Positions 9,401-17,960 of a stretch of DNA of 64,000 nt are shown here, in pieces. The stretch spans positions 1,612,001-1,676,000 of the forward strand of contig NZ_FNSR01000001.1 of NCBI RefSeq assembly GCF_900104845.1, read 5' to 3'. The translations under genes and the position numbers were made by a program. The notes below the pieces were generated by a model. The model worked only from the letters and a program-made list of their open reading frames with translations. It was not told the DNA's origin and searched no databases. Within the stretch, counting starts at the first letter, position 1. Every line of letters starts with the position of its first letter. Source of the stretch: Paraburkholderia caballeronis (GTDB lineage: Bacteria; Pseudomonadota; Gammaproteobacteria; Burkholderiales; Burkholderiaceae).

Positions 9401-9451
9401 CAACACATTCCATTACAAAACGGCCGCGTTTCAACACATCGCCATTACAAA
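9401..9451. promoter_or_regulatory. direct-repeat boxes upstream of the response regulator
   Basis: CAACACATTCCATTACAAA at 9401-9419 is repeated at 9432-9451 as CAACACATCGCCATTACAAA. The CCATTACAAA cores are 32 bp apart, about three helical turns. Paired direct repeats are the usual target shape of OmpR-family regulators. They sit 32-82 bp before the regulator gene and also upstream of the divergent ABC operon. Confidence 0.55.
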
Positions 9452-9474
9452 GCATCGCTAAAGTGACGCGTGCA

Positions 9475-9493
9475 AATAGCAATCGTTCTCATT
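9475..9493. promoter_or_regulatory. possible Fur box before the iron ABC operon
   Basis: The 19-mer AATAGCAATCGTTCTCATT resembles betaproteobacterial Fur boxes (the AATnnTTCTCATT half is good, the left half weaker; about 9 of 19 match the classical GATAATGATAATCATTATC). It lies 14 bp before the first gene of a siderophore-type ABC importer. The match is partial. Confidence 0.4.
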
Positions 9494-9506
9494 CGTGAAC
9501 TATATC

Positions 9507-10721
9507 ATGTCGATGTCACGCATTTTTCGGGCGGCGCGCGGCGCGCTCGCCGTCACGGGTGCGATCAGCGCGCTCGCGGGCGCGCCGGCGGCGCGCGCGG
9601 CCGACGCGAACGCGCCTGGATCGAACGCCGCGCCGGCCACGCTGACCGACCTCGCCGGCCGCGTCGTGAAGGTGCCGGCCGAGCCGCACCGGATCCTGCT
9701 TGGCGAGAGCCGTCTGCTCGAAGCGGTCGCGCTGCTGGAAGGACCGAAGCCGCTCGCGCGGATCGTCGGCTGGCAGGGCGACCTGCCGACGATGGACCCG
9801 CAGACCTTCGACGCCTACGCGCGCAAGTTTCCGGAGATCCGCACGATCCCGCTGATCGGCAAAGCGACCGAGGACAGCATCAGCCCGGAGAAGGCGCTCG
9901 CGCTGAAGCCGGACGTCGCGATCTTCAGCATCGCGGGCCATGGGCCGAGCCGCTACAACGCGCTGGTCAGGCAACTGGAGGCGACCGGCACGACGGTGGT
10001 GTTCGTCGATTTCCGCGTGCATCCGATGCAGGACACGCTGCCGGGCATCCGTCTGCTCGGCGCGGTGCTGCACCGCGAACCGCAGGCCGACGCGTACATC
10101 CGGTTCTATCAGCAGCATCTCGCGCGCGTGCAGCGCGTCGTCAGTGCGATTGCCCCCGCGCAGCGGCCGAAGGTGTTCGTCGACATGCTGGCCGGCGTGT
10201 GGGACGCGGGCTGCTGCCACACGGCGGGCAACGGCAATTTCGGCGAGTTCGTCGATGCGGCCGGCGGCCGCAACATCGCGGCGGGCCTGCTGCCGGGCGT
10301 GCTCGGCGACATCAGCATGGAGCAGGTGATCGCCGCGCGGCCGGACGTCTATATCGCGACCGGCAGCCGCACGAAACCGGGTCTCGCGTCGCTGCGGGTC
10401 GGTCCGCTGACCGATGCGCACGACGCGCAGGCGAGCCTCGCGCAACTGGCCGCGCGGCCGGGCTTCGATGCGATCAAGGCGATCCACGACGGCCGCGTGC
10501 ACGGGATCTCGCACAACTTCTACGACTCGCCGTACAACATCGTCGCGATCGAGGCATTCGCGAAGTGGTTCTATCCGCAGCAGTTCGCGTCGCTCGACGT
10601 GCAGGCGACCGAGGACGAACTGTATCGCCGTTTCCTCGCGATTCCGGACGGCGGCACCGAGTGGGTCGATGCGCCGCTGCCGGCCGCGCCGCTCGCTCAG
10701 GCCATGCAGGCCGCGCGATGA
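9507..10721 (+). CDS. ABC importer substrate-binding protein (iron/siderophore type)
   Basis: The protein has about 404 residues, with an N-terminal signal peptide ending near ARAADA and a periplasmic-binding fold of the BtuF/FhuD/FepB type. It should capture a ferric siderophore, haem or a cobalamin-like ligand in the periplasm. A GTG at 9495 would add four residues; ATG 9507 or 9513 both fit the signal peptide better. The stop overlaps the permease start by 4 bp (ATGA). The protein carries a double cysteine (CC near residue 230 in DAGCCHTAG), which is unusual for this class. A Fur-like box just upstream supports iron-regulated uptake. Substrate not determined. Confidence 0.85.
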   Translation: MSMSRIFRAARGALAVTGAISALAGAPAARAADANAPGSNAAPATLTDLAGRVVKVPAEPHRILLGESRLLEAVALLEGPKPLARIVGWQGDLPTMDPQTFDAYARKFPEIRTIPLIGKATEDSISPEKALALKPDVAIFSIAGHGPSRYNALVRQLEATGTTVVFVDFRVHPMQDTLPGIRLLGAVLHREPQADAYIRFYQQHLARVQRVVSAIAPAQRPKVFVDMLAGVWDAGCCHTAGNGNFGEFVDAAGGRNIAAGLLPGVLGDISMEQVIAARPDVYIATGSRTKPGLASLRVGPLTDAHDAQASLAQLAARPGFDAIKAIHDGRVHGISHNFYDSPYNIVAIEAFAKWFYPQQFASLDVQATEDELYRRFLAIPDGGTEWVDAPLPAAPLAQAMQAAR

Positions 10722-11842
10722 GCGACGCGCGCGTGCCGGCGTCGGCCGGCTACGACGGGCGGGCGGCGAGCCACGGACTCGACGTGTCCGACGTGTCCGA
10801 CGCGCTCGCGCCGCTGCGTGCGTACGCGCGCGTCACGCGCCGCCGCGCGTTGAGTCTCGTCGCGGTCGTCGCGCTGATCGTCGCGTCGCTGCTGTTCGAC
10901 CTGAGTTCGGGGCCGTCCGGGCTGCCGCTCGCGACGCTGCTGCACACGCTGTTCGAGCGCGCGTCGGCCGATCCGGCCAGCAGCGTGATCGTGTGGCAGA
11001 TCCGCCTGCCGTACGCGGTGATGGCGCTCGCGGTTGGGGCGGCGCTCGGCCTGTCGGGCGCGGAGATGCAGACGATCCTGAACAATCCGCTCGCGAGCCC
11101 GTACACGCTCGGCGTATCGGCGGCGGCCGCGTTTGGCGCGTCGCTCGCGATCGTGCTCGACGTCGCGATTCCGGGCGTCGCACAGACGTGGATCGTATCG
11201 GCGAACGCGTTCGTGTTCGCGTTCGCGTCGGCGCTGCTGCTCGACGCGGTCGCGCGCTGGCGCGGGATGAGCACGGCCGGCGTCGTGCTGATGGGGATCG
11301 CGCTGGTGTTCTCGTTCCATGCGCTCGTCGAGCTGATGCAGTTCATCGCGTCCGCGGACGCATTGCAGGGCCTCGTGTTCTGGACGCTCGGCTCGCTGGC
11401 TCGCGCGGACTGGCCGAAGATCGGCGTGCTGGTCGCGGCGCTCGCGCTCGCGCTGCCGCTGTCGATGCGCAACGCGTGGACGCTGACGGCGCTGCGCCTC
11501 GGCGAGGACCGCGCGGCGAGCTTCGGCATCGACGTGCGGCGGCTGCGGCTCGTCACGCTGCTGCGCGTATCCGTGCTGTCGGCGCTAGCGGTGTCGTTCG
11601 TCGGCACGATCGGCTTCGTCGGACTGATCGCGCCGCACATCGCGCGCACGCTGTTCGGCGAGGATCACCGCTTTTATCTGCCGGGCAGTCTGCTGCTCGG
11701 CGCGCTGATGCTGTCGCTCGCGTCGATTGCGTCGAAGCTGCTGGTGCCGGGCGTGCTGATCCCGGTCGGCATCGTCACCGCGCTGGTCGGGATTCCGCTG
11801 TTCCTCGCGATCGTCGTGCGTTCGCAGGGGGCGTCGCAATGA
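10718..11842 (+). CDS. FecCD-family ABC permease
   Basis: This 374-residue, strongly hydrophobic protein fits the FecCD/BtuC permease family, which has about ten membrane helices. Diagnostic stretches are LGLSGAEMQTILNNPLASPY near 110-130 and GFVGLIAPHIAR near 305-315; the latter carries the loop that contacts the ATPase. It has a longer soluble N-terminus (about 40 residues) than most members. It overlaps both neighbours by 4 bp, so binding protein, permease and ATPase form one operon and one importer. Confidence 0.93.
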   Translation: MSDARVPASAGYDGRAASHGLDVSDVSDALAPLRAYARVTRRRALSLVAVVALIVASLLFDLSSGPSGLPLATLLHTLFERASADPASSVIVWQIRLPYAVMALAVGAALGLSGAEMQTILNNPLASPYTLGVSAAAAFGASLAIVLDVAIPGVAQTWIVSANAFVFAFASALLLDAVARWRGMSTAGVVLMGIALVFSFHALVELMQFIASADALQGLVFWTLGSLARADWPKIGVLVAALALALPLSMRNAWTLTALRLGEDRAASFGIDVRRLRLVTLLRVSVLSALAVSFVGTIGFVGLIAPHIARTLFGEDHRFYLPGSLLLGALMLSLASIASKLLVPGVLIPVGIVTALVGIPLFLAIVVRSQGASQ

Positions 11843-12666
11843 GCGGGCTCGCGATCCGCGACCTGTCGGTGCGCTACGGCCGGCGCGACGTGCTCCGCGG
11901 CCTGACGGCCGGCCCGCTGCCGCGCGGGCGGATCACCGCGCTGCTCGGGCCGAACGGCAGCGGCAAGTCCACGCTGCTGCGCGCGCTCGCGGGGCTCGCG
12001 CCCGCCAGCGGCGGCGGGCTGACGCTCGACGGCGAGACGCTCGCGCTGTCGGCGGCGAGCGCGCGTTCGCACAGCGTCGTTTATCTGCCGCAGGCGCTGC
12101 CGGCCGGCGTGCGTCTGCAGGTGCTGGAGTCGGTGCTGGTCGCGAGCCGCGCGGGGCGCGGGTGGGCGGACGCTGCGGCGCTGCGCGGGCGCACGCCGGC
12201 GGCTGGTCTCGCGATGGCGCACGCGGCGCTCGCGCGGCTCGGCATCGACACGCTCGCGAACCGCACGCTCGACGAATTGTCCGGCGGCCAGCGGCAACTG
12301 GTGGGCATCGCGCAGGCGCTGGTCCGCGATCCGCAGGTGCTGCTGCTCGACGAGCCGCTGTCCGCGCTGGACCTGAACCATCAGTTCCACGTGATGCAGG
12401 TGCTGCGCGACGTGACGCGCGAACGCGGACTCGTGACCGTCGTCGTGCTGCACGACATCAACGCGGCGGTGCGCGGCTGCGATTACGCGATGCTGCTGCA
12501 CCGCGGGCGCATCGAGCGTTTCGGGCCGCCGGCCGAGGTGGTCACGCCGGCGAGCCTTGCGGACGTTTTCGGGGTGGACGCGCGCATCGAGCCATGCTCG
12601 CGCGGCTATCCGCAGGTTCTGATCGACGGTCTCGCCGGTCAGGTGGGCATCGCCAGCCGTCTCTAG
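11839..12666 (+). CDS. ABC transporter ATPase (FecE/FepC type)
   Basis: The product has 275 residues. It shows Walker A GPNGSGKST at 37-45, the signature LSGGQRQ near 148, Walker B VLLLDEP near 167 and the H-loop VLHD near 203. It is the nucleotide-binding subunit for the FecCD-type permease upstream, with which it overlaps by 4 bp. It energises import of the iron or siderophore ligand. No clear terminator follows before the porin gene 132 bp downstream. Confidence 0.93.
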   Translation: MSGLAIRDLSVRYGRRDVLRGLTAGPLPRGRITALLGPNGSGKSTLLRALAGLAPASGGGLTLDGETLALSAASARSHSVVYLPQALPAGVRLQVLESVLVASRAGRGWADAAALRGRTPAAGLAMAHAALARLGIDTLANRTLDELSGGQRQLVGIAQALVRDPQVLLLDEPLSALDLNHQFHVMQVLRDVTRERGLVTVVVLHDINAAVRGCDYAMLLHRGRIERFGPPAEVVTPASLADVFGVDARIEPCSRGYPQVLIDGLAGQVGIASRL

Positions 12667-12798
12667 CACGGCCCAGCCAGCCCGTTCACTTCGTCGTGCG
12701 ACGCACGCGGCCCGCCTTCGCGCCTTCGTTTCGCGTGAAGGCGCGGGCGGCGCGCGCCCGCGCGGCTTCGACACGACAACACGACATCACGGGAAACA

Positions 12799-13938
12799 AT
12801 GAAAAAGACCATCGTCGCCGCCGCGTGCGCGGCAGCTTATGCGTGCGGGGCGCATGCGCAGAACAGCGTGACGCTGTACGGCCTGATCGACGCGGGCCTG
12901 TCCTGGACGAGCAACGCGAAGGGCTCGAAGCTGTGGCAGGCGGGCAGCGGCAACGTGACCGGCAGCCACTGGGGAATCCTCGGGCGCGAGAACCTGGGCG
13001 GCGGCACGTCGGCGCTGTTCGAACTGGAGAACGGCTTCAGCGTGACGAACGGCTCGCTGCGCCAGGGCGGGCGGCTGTTCGGTTATCAGGCGTACGTGGG
13101 GCTCGCGAACGATCGCTATGGCACGCTGACGCTCGGCCGGCAGTACGACCCGGTCGTCGATTACCTCGCGCCGCTCAGCTTCACGGGGCGTCATCCGGGC
13201 GGCAACAACCTGAGCATGCACCCGTACGACAACGACAATCTGAACAACTCGTTTCGCGTGAACAACGCGGTCAAGTACGCGAGCGTCGATTTCGCGGGGC
13301 TGAAGTTCGGCGGGCTGTATGGATTCTCGAACGAGGCGGGTGGTTTCGCGGACAACCGGCTGTACAGCGTCGGCGCGTCGTATGCGAACGGGCCGCTGCT
13401 GTTCGGCGCGGGCTACCTGCAGGCGAACAACGGCGGCAGCAGCAACACCGACGGCGCGCTCACGCTGACCGACCGCTCGTTCATCGCGGCGCGGCAGCGC
13501 ACGTATGGCGCGGGCGTGAACTATCTGGCTGGCCGCGCGCGGTTCGGCGCGGTGTGGACGCGCACGCAGCTGGGCGGCCTCGACACGATCAACGGCGCGA
13601 ACGGGCTCGGGCTCGTGCAGAACGGGCAGGGCGCGAGTTTCAGCAACTACGAGGTCAACGCGAGTTATGCGTTCACGCCGTTCTTCAGCCTGAACGGCGA
13701 ATACACGTTCACGCAGGGGACGCTGTCGGGTGCGGACGGCGAGCATCGGCCGCGCTGGCACGAGGTGTCGGTGCAGGCGGACTACTTCCTGTCGAAGCGG
13801 ACCGACGTGTATGCGCAGGTCAGTTATCAGCACATCGGCGCGGACGGGGCGGGGCTAGGCGCGGATATCGGCGGGCAGACGCCGTCGTCGTCGAACCAGC
13901 AGACGGTCGTCGGCGTCGGAATGCGGCACCGGTTCTAA
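12799..13938 (+). CDS. OmpC-type outer membrane porin
   Basis: The product has 379 residues. A clear signal peptide (cleavage after AHA, residue 20) is followed by QNSVTLYGLIDAGL, the typical first strand of Burkholderia porins, and the protein ends in a terminal phenylalanine (RHRF), needed for outer-membrane assembly. The length and strand-loop pattern fit a 16-stranded trimeric general porin. It follows the iron ABC operon by 132 bp and may be transcribed separately. Substrate specificity cannot be read from the sequence. Confidence 0.92.
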   Translation: MKKTIVAAACAAAYACGAHAQNSVTLYGLIDAGLSWTSNAKGSKLWQAGSGNVTGSHWGILGRENLGGGTSALFELENGFSVTNGSLRQGGRLFGYQAYVGLANDRYGTLTLGRQYDPVVDYLAPLSFTGRHPGGNNLSMHPYDNDNLNNSFRVNNAVKYASVDFAGLKFGGLYGFSNEAGGFADNRLYSVGASYANGPLLFGAGYLQANNGGSSNTDGALTLTDRSFIAARQRTYGAGVNYLAGRARFGAVWTRTQLGGLDTINGANGLGLVQNGQGASFSNYEVNASYAFTPFFSLNGEYTFTQGTLSGADGEHRPRWHEVSVQADYFLSKRTDVYAQVSYQHIGADGAGLGADIGGQTPSSSNQQTVVGVGMRHRF

Positions 13939-14253
13939 CGCGTGCGTGACGCGGAAGGTTTGGCGCGTGAAACGGGAACAGTGGCCCGGAGCCTCGGCGC
14001 GGGCAACCGGCCGTTGTTCGCGCTGGCCTTCCGCTGGTGGCGGCATGGCTTGCCGGCGTTCTGAGCGGAAGCGGTAGGGGGCAGGCTGGCGGGTCTTGTT
14101 CAGGGCCGGTATGGATGCCGAAACGAAAGCCGCTGCCGAAATGGCGATAACGTTTTGCCGGAATCGGGGATGGAACGAGGCGGGAGACGGAAAAAGCAGG
14201 AACGGGCGACGAACGTCGTCCGGTAGGGCAGTCGGGAAGGGCGGTTCGGTCCG
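13939..14253. other. intergenic region after the porin
   Basis: No gene is supported in these 315 bp. The sequence is GC-rich with closed or implausible frames and no clear U-run terminator. Confidence 0.4.
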
Positions 14254-14367
14254 TTATTCGGCGGCGGAACGGCCGCGGATCTTGCCGGTCACCGGGTGGA
14301 CCAGCTTCGCGAATCCGAACAGCGCCGCGATCCCGAAGGGACAGATGATAAAAAAGGCAGTTAACAT
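14254..14367 (-). CDS. candidate 37-residue membrane protein
   Basis: A small minus-strand reading frame encodes 37 residues. A hydrophobic stretch (MLTAFFIICPFGIAALFGFA) is followed by a polar, basic tail (KIRGRSAAE), typical of a single-pass or hairpin inner-membrane miniprotein. No strong ribosome-binding site precedes the ATG, and the upstream 100 bp are AT-rich, as a promoter would be. I do not recognise it. It may be a real small protein or an accidental frame. Confidence 0.35.
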   Translation of the reverse strand: MLTAFFIICPFGIAALFGFAKLVHPVTGKIRGRSAAE

Positions 14368-14545
14368 GATACAAACGTAACCAAATGTATCGCGAGTGTA
14401 CTCCGGGAATGCGGATTGAATACCAGGGCAAACGTCAACAAACTGTTTTACATTTGACGAATATGGCGGTCACAAACGTCTGAGCAAAGAGCCGCCGCGC
14501 GGCGTGAAATACGGGCGGCGAAGGGAGGCGGAACGGGATGGGAAC

Positions 14546-14818
14546 TTACAGGCAGTCGAACACGACTTCGACGGACTGGCGGGTCACCCCACGCAGTCCC
14601 TGGCTATGCACGGTGACCTCGTGCATCTGCTTGTTGTGCCGGGTGCAGTACGCCTGAGCCTGCTTGACGCCGGTTTTCCGGACGTGGTTCCACGAGACGA
14701 GATTCCAGCGGGAAAAACAGGTGACGGAGAGATGGCCGTCCTGCGTCGAGTTGATTCCCGATACCGATGTACAAGCAGTCAACGACCCGATTACGACCAA
14801 CAGGATACGTCCTTTCAT
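14546..14818 (-). CDS. small lipoprotein, function unknown
   Basis: The product has 90 residues. The N-terminus MKGRILLVVIGSLTAC is a lipoprotein signal with lipobox L-T-A-C (Cys16), so the mature protein should be about 75 residues anchored in the envelope. The mature part contains three further cysteines. The start was chosen because GGAGGG lies just upstream; an 11-residue extension would spoil the signal peptide. Many Burkholderia encode similar short lipoproteins, without known function. The gene stands alone. Confidence 0.7.
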   Translation of the reverse strand: MKGRILLVVIGSLTACTSVSGINSTQDGHLSVTCFSRWNLVSWNHVRKTGVKQAQAYCTRHNKQMHEVTVHSQGLRGVTRQSVEVVFDCL

Positions 14819-14930
14819 AACCCTCCCCGGTTCCCGGCATTGTCCCGACAACGCAGAACGCTGGCAACCGGAAAGAAAGTGCCGGTGCGCGCCCGAGGCG
14901 GGTCGCCGCGGAGCGGACTGCGCGGGTGGG

Positions 14931-15722
14931 TTAGCGCGCGAGCTTCACCGCGTCGAATGCGTCGGTCACGTAAGGCACGGTGACCGTCTGCCGTCCGTTC
15001 AGCGTGGGCTGTGCGGCGATCAGCGCGCGGACTTCCGCGTCGACCTGCGCCTGTTCGTCGGCGGGCAGCGCCGCGATGAAACTCGTCGAGCGCACGCGCG
15101 CGACGATCACGTCTTCCGGCGATCCGGTATGGCCGAACGAAAAATGTTGGGTGTGCAACGGACTGAAGCCGTCGAACGGAAACGCCGCGCGCCACGCGCC
15201 GGTGTAGTAGCGCGGCGCGTCGCCTTCGTGGCGGTTCACGATCGCGTCGAGTTGCGCGACCCAGCCGACGCGCGCATCGCGCAGATTCCAGATCAGCCCG
15301 AGCCGGCCGCCCGGCTTCAGCACGCGATGGATTTCCGCGAGCGCGGCCGCGTTGGCGAACCAGTGGAACGACTGTGCGCAGACGACCGCGTCGACCGAAT
15401 CGTCCGCGAGCGGCAGCGCGGTGGCGGTGCCGTCGATCGCCTCGACCTGCGGCAGCGCGGCGGCCAGCTTGTCGCGCATCGCGGCGACCGGTTCGGCCGC
15501 GATCACGTGCGCGCCGGTGTCGACGAGCCGGCGGGTGAACTTCCCGGTGCCGGCGCCGAGATCGACGACGGTGCGGCCCGGCTGCAGGCCGAGCGTGCCG
15601 CACAGCCACGCGGCGACTTCGGGGGGATAGTCGGGACGGCCGCGCACGTAGTTGTCGGCGGTCGTCGTATAACCTTCGGCCGCGGCGCGATGCACGCCGG
15701 CGGCAGGCGAGGAGTCGGTCAT
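14931..15722 (-). CDS. SAM-dependent methyltransferase (class I)
   Basis: The product has 263 residues. SAM-binding motif I VVDLGAGTGKF is at 52-62, and later motifs (VCAQSFHWF, EIHRVLKPGGRLGLIW) fit the UbiE/COQ5-like Methyltransf_11 group. The start at 15722 removes a 20-residue basic extension that lacks family similarity. The substrate is unknown; the closest general family acts on small metabolites. It stands alone between two small envelope genes on the same strand. Confidence 0.88.
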   Translation of the reverse strand: MTDSSPAAGVHRAAAEGYTTTADNYVRGRPDYPPEVAAWLCGTLGLQPGRTVVDLGAGTGKFTRRLVDTGAHVIAAEPVAAMRDKLAAALPQVEAIDGTATALPLADDSVDAVVCAQSFHWFANAAALAEIHRVLKPGGRLGLIWNLRDARVGWVAQLDAIVNRHEGDAPRYYTGAWRAAFPFDGFSPLHTQHFSFGHTGSPEDVIVARVRSTSFIAALPADEQAQVDAEVRALIAAQPTLNGRQTVTVPYVTDAFDAVKLAR

Positions 15723-15818
15723 CTGGGGCGCTCCGGGTATGGTCGGCGGGTGGACGCGAGCATACCATCCGGCCGCGCGCATCAGGCGCGGCCGCCGGGA
15801 ACGGCGGAGCGCCGGCGC

Positions 15819-16067
15819 TCAGTCGTGGGCGACGATCTTGCCGATTTCTCCGTAGCCGGAAACGAGGCACGCGGACAGGAAATTCTCACCCTGACTGCGC
15901 GCGCCGATTTCGGTGAAGCCGCGGCCGAGTGCTTCGGCCTTCACGAGTTCCGATCCCTGCGCGCAGGTCACCTTGCCCGATTCGTGGGCCTGCACGCGCG
16001 TCATGGTCCGGTTCGCAACCACAAGGGCGAGGACGATGACAACGGCGATATTGAATGCTTGTCTCAT
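15819..16067 (-). CDS. small exported or membrane-anchored protein, unknown
   Basis: The product has 82 residues. An N-terminal hydrophobic segment (about 6-20, NIAVVIVLALVVAN) acts as a signal or anchor, followed by a short polar domain with two cysteines (VTCAQGS and SACLVSG) that could form a disulfide in the periplasm. AAGGAG precedes the ATG at good spacing. I do not recognise the family. It lies 96 bp upstream of the methyltransferase on the same strand. Confidence 0.6.
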   Translation of the reverse strand: MRQAFNIAVVIVLALVVANRTMTRVQAHESGKVTCAQGSELVKAEALGRGFTEIGARSQGENFLSACLVSGYGEIGKIVAHD

Positions 16068-16696
16068 GATTTCGTCTCCTTGTACATTGAGACTAGTCCA
16101 CGCGCGCCGCTACCGATGCCAGGAGTTTCCCGGCGATGCGGTGCAGCAGATGCGGCGTCTAAAAACAGCGTTCGATGCGTACTGCCTGGCACTTTTCCGT
16201 CAGACGATTCGGGATGCAGACCGAAGCGCGTTCACCAGCGCGGGTTGCGGCGCATCCCGCGCATACGCGGCGCTGGCACTGCGTTGCAGCATTGCCGCGC
16301 CGCCGCACGCGGGACGTCAGCAAACGAATCTAGCGCCGCACAGGGAGTACAGCGCGTGGCACATCGACGCGTCGCGTTCGCGCGGCTGGTTTCGATGCAA
16401 CGGACTTGCGTTGTGTCGAATGCGGAAGCGTTATTCGACTGATGAATGGGCGGTGCGTAGGGGTGTCGGTCGGTGTCGGTCGGTGTCGGTCGTTGCCGAC
16501 ATCATCGGAATCTGACAGACGAAGCCGGGTCCGCCGAACGCGATGGCGGTCGTGGTCAACGGCGGCTGCATAAACCGGTTCCGATGCGTTGCCCGTGGCG
16601 CAGTTTTACGACGGCGGCCAAGGTTGCTAACCGCTATCCAATGCGGCACCATCGACAATCCGTCCCCTGTTTTTGTTCTATTCGCGAGGTGAGGCA
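16068..16696. other. 629-bp region without a supported gene
   Basis: All frames here are short or have unnatural composition. It holds a three-copy 10-bp tandem repeat (16462-16491) and, just before the glutathione transferase gene, a good ribosome-binding site. It may be a decayed gene remnant; nothing specific is recognisable. Confidence 0.4.
16462..16491. repeat. 10-bp tandem repeat, three copies
   Basis: GGTGTCGGTC is repeated perfectly three times head to tail in the non-coding region upstream of the glutathione transferase gene. A short simple repeat; likely slippage product. Confidence 0.9.
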
Positions 16697-17314
16697 ATGC
16701 AACTGATCGGCATGATGGATTCCCCGTATGTGCGCCGCGTGGCGATCTCGCTGCACGTGCTCGGGTTGCCGTTCGAGCACCGCAGCGTGTCGGTGTTCCG
16801 GCATTTCGACGAGTTCGCGAAGATCAACCCGGTCGTAAAGGCGCCGACGCTAGTCGACGACGGCGGCGCCGTGCTGGTCGATTCGACGCTGATCCTCGAC
16901 TACCTCGACCGCAAGGTGCCGGCGGAACGGCGTCTGCTGCCGGAGGATCTGGCGACGCGCACGTTCGCGCTGCGCGTGGTCGGCTTCGGACTCGCGGCGG
17001 CCGAAAAGACCGTGCAGCAGGTGTACGAGCGCGAACTGCGTCCGGCGGAGCGGCAGCACGAGCCGTGGTTCGAGCGCGTGCGCGCGCAGATGCACGCGGC
17101 GTATGGCGTGCTCGAGCAACTGGTCGCCAGTCGCGGCGACGGCTGGCTGTGCGCGGACCGCATCACCCAGGCGGACATCACGGCGGCCGTCGCGTGGCGT
17201 TTCACGCAATACATGCTGCCCGGTGCGCTGGACGCCGTGCGGTATCCGGCGCTGACCGCGTTGTCCGCGCGGCTGGAGGCGCTGCCCGAGTTCGTCGCGA
17301 CGCCGCTCGAATAA
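16697..17314 (+). CDS. glutathione S-transferase family protein
   Basis: The product has 205 residues. The thioredoxin-like N-domain starts MQLIGMMDSPYVRRVAISL, with the S-P-Y-V-R active-site pattern and the glutathione-contact motif STLILDYLD, then an all-helical C-domain (ADITAAVAWRF). It should conjugate or reduce small electrophiles with glutathione in the cytosol. The start was placed at ATG 16697, preceded by GAGGTGAGGC; an upstream in-frame start has no support. Physiological substrate unknown. Confidence 0.9.
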   Translation: MQLIGMMDSPYVRRVAISLHVLGLPFEHRSVSVFRHFDEFAKINPVVKAPTLVDDGGAVLVDSTLILDYLDRKVPAERRLLPEDLATRTFALRVVGFGLAAAEKTVQQVYERELRPAERQHEPWFERVRAQMHAAYGVLEQLVASRGDGWLCADRITQADITAAVAWRFTQYMLPGALDAVRYPALTALSARLEALPEFVATPLE

Positions 17315-17514
17315 CCTGTTTCGTAGCGCGCGCCCGTGGCGCGCCGCCGGCCCGGATCGTCCCGGGCGTCGGGATAACCCGGATTGTTCGCGGAATGTGA
17401 CAACTGACTTCGTCCGCGGCCCATTTATCCGCGGCATCGGCCTCCGTAGAATCCCACCATCGAATTGCGACGACGGACGGCTTCTCCGCCCCCGCGCACG
17501 CGAAAGGGGCCGTC

Positions 17515-17709
17515 ATGAAATCTTTTATCGAACGCCAGCTATATCAGCCCGCCGTGGTCCTGCCGATGGTGGACCTGATGCAACTGATGGTGTCGCACGA
17601 CTTCAACATGAGCCAGGTGGGCTTCATGGTGGCGACGCGCGGCGCGCGCGCCGCCCTCCAGCGTTCGCGCAGGCTGCTGTGCGCCGCGCATTGCGGCGGC
17701 GCGCACTGA
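17515..17709 (+). CDS. 64-residue protein of unknown function
   Basis: The product has 64 residues: an amphipathic middle (VVLPMVDLMQLMVSHDFNM) and a basic, alanine-rich C-terminus (ARAALQRSRRLLCAAHCGGAH). The gene has a ribosome-binding site (GAAAGGGG), a -10-like TAGAAT at 17447-17452 and its own Rho-independent terminator at 17802-17830, so it looks like a monocistronic transcript. I do not recognise the family. It could be a small regulatory protein or a short ORF on a regulatory RNA. Confidence 0.55.
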   Translation: MKSFIERQLYQPAVVLPMVDLMQLMVSHDFNMSQVGFMVATRGARAALQRSRRLLCAAHCGGAH

Positions 17710-17801
17710 ATTTCGCCGGCGAGGCCGCGTCAGCCCGCCGGTTTTACCTCTCCCCCGACGCATGACGGTGCCGCCCGTGTGCCGTTGTGTCGTCACCCTG
17801 T

Positions 17802-17830
17802 GAGCTGCCCTTCGGGGCGGCTCTTTTTTT
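17802..17830 (+). terminator. Rho-independent terminator after the 64-residue gene
   Basis: The stem GAGCTGCCC (17802-17810) pairs with GGGCGGCTC (17815-17823) around a TTCG tetraloop, with one G-U pair, followed by seven T. Confidence 0.9.
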
Positions 17831-17960
17831 GCCTTTTTTCCGTCGCACTGCCGCTTCCCGCCCGGTCGCCGACGGCGGACCGGGTGCGCTCCGTGCTGTG
17901 CGGTGCGGCGTAAGATGGCGCGAGGCGCTCCACCAGACGTTCATCCGAAGGAGATGCGGC

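Noticed and set aside
16068..16696. A gene on either strand in the gap before the glutathione transferase
   Set aside because: Frames are short, lack ribosome-binding sites and have no recognisable domain.
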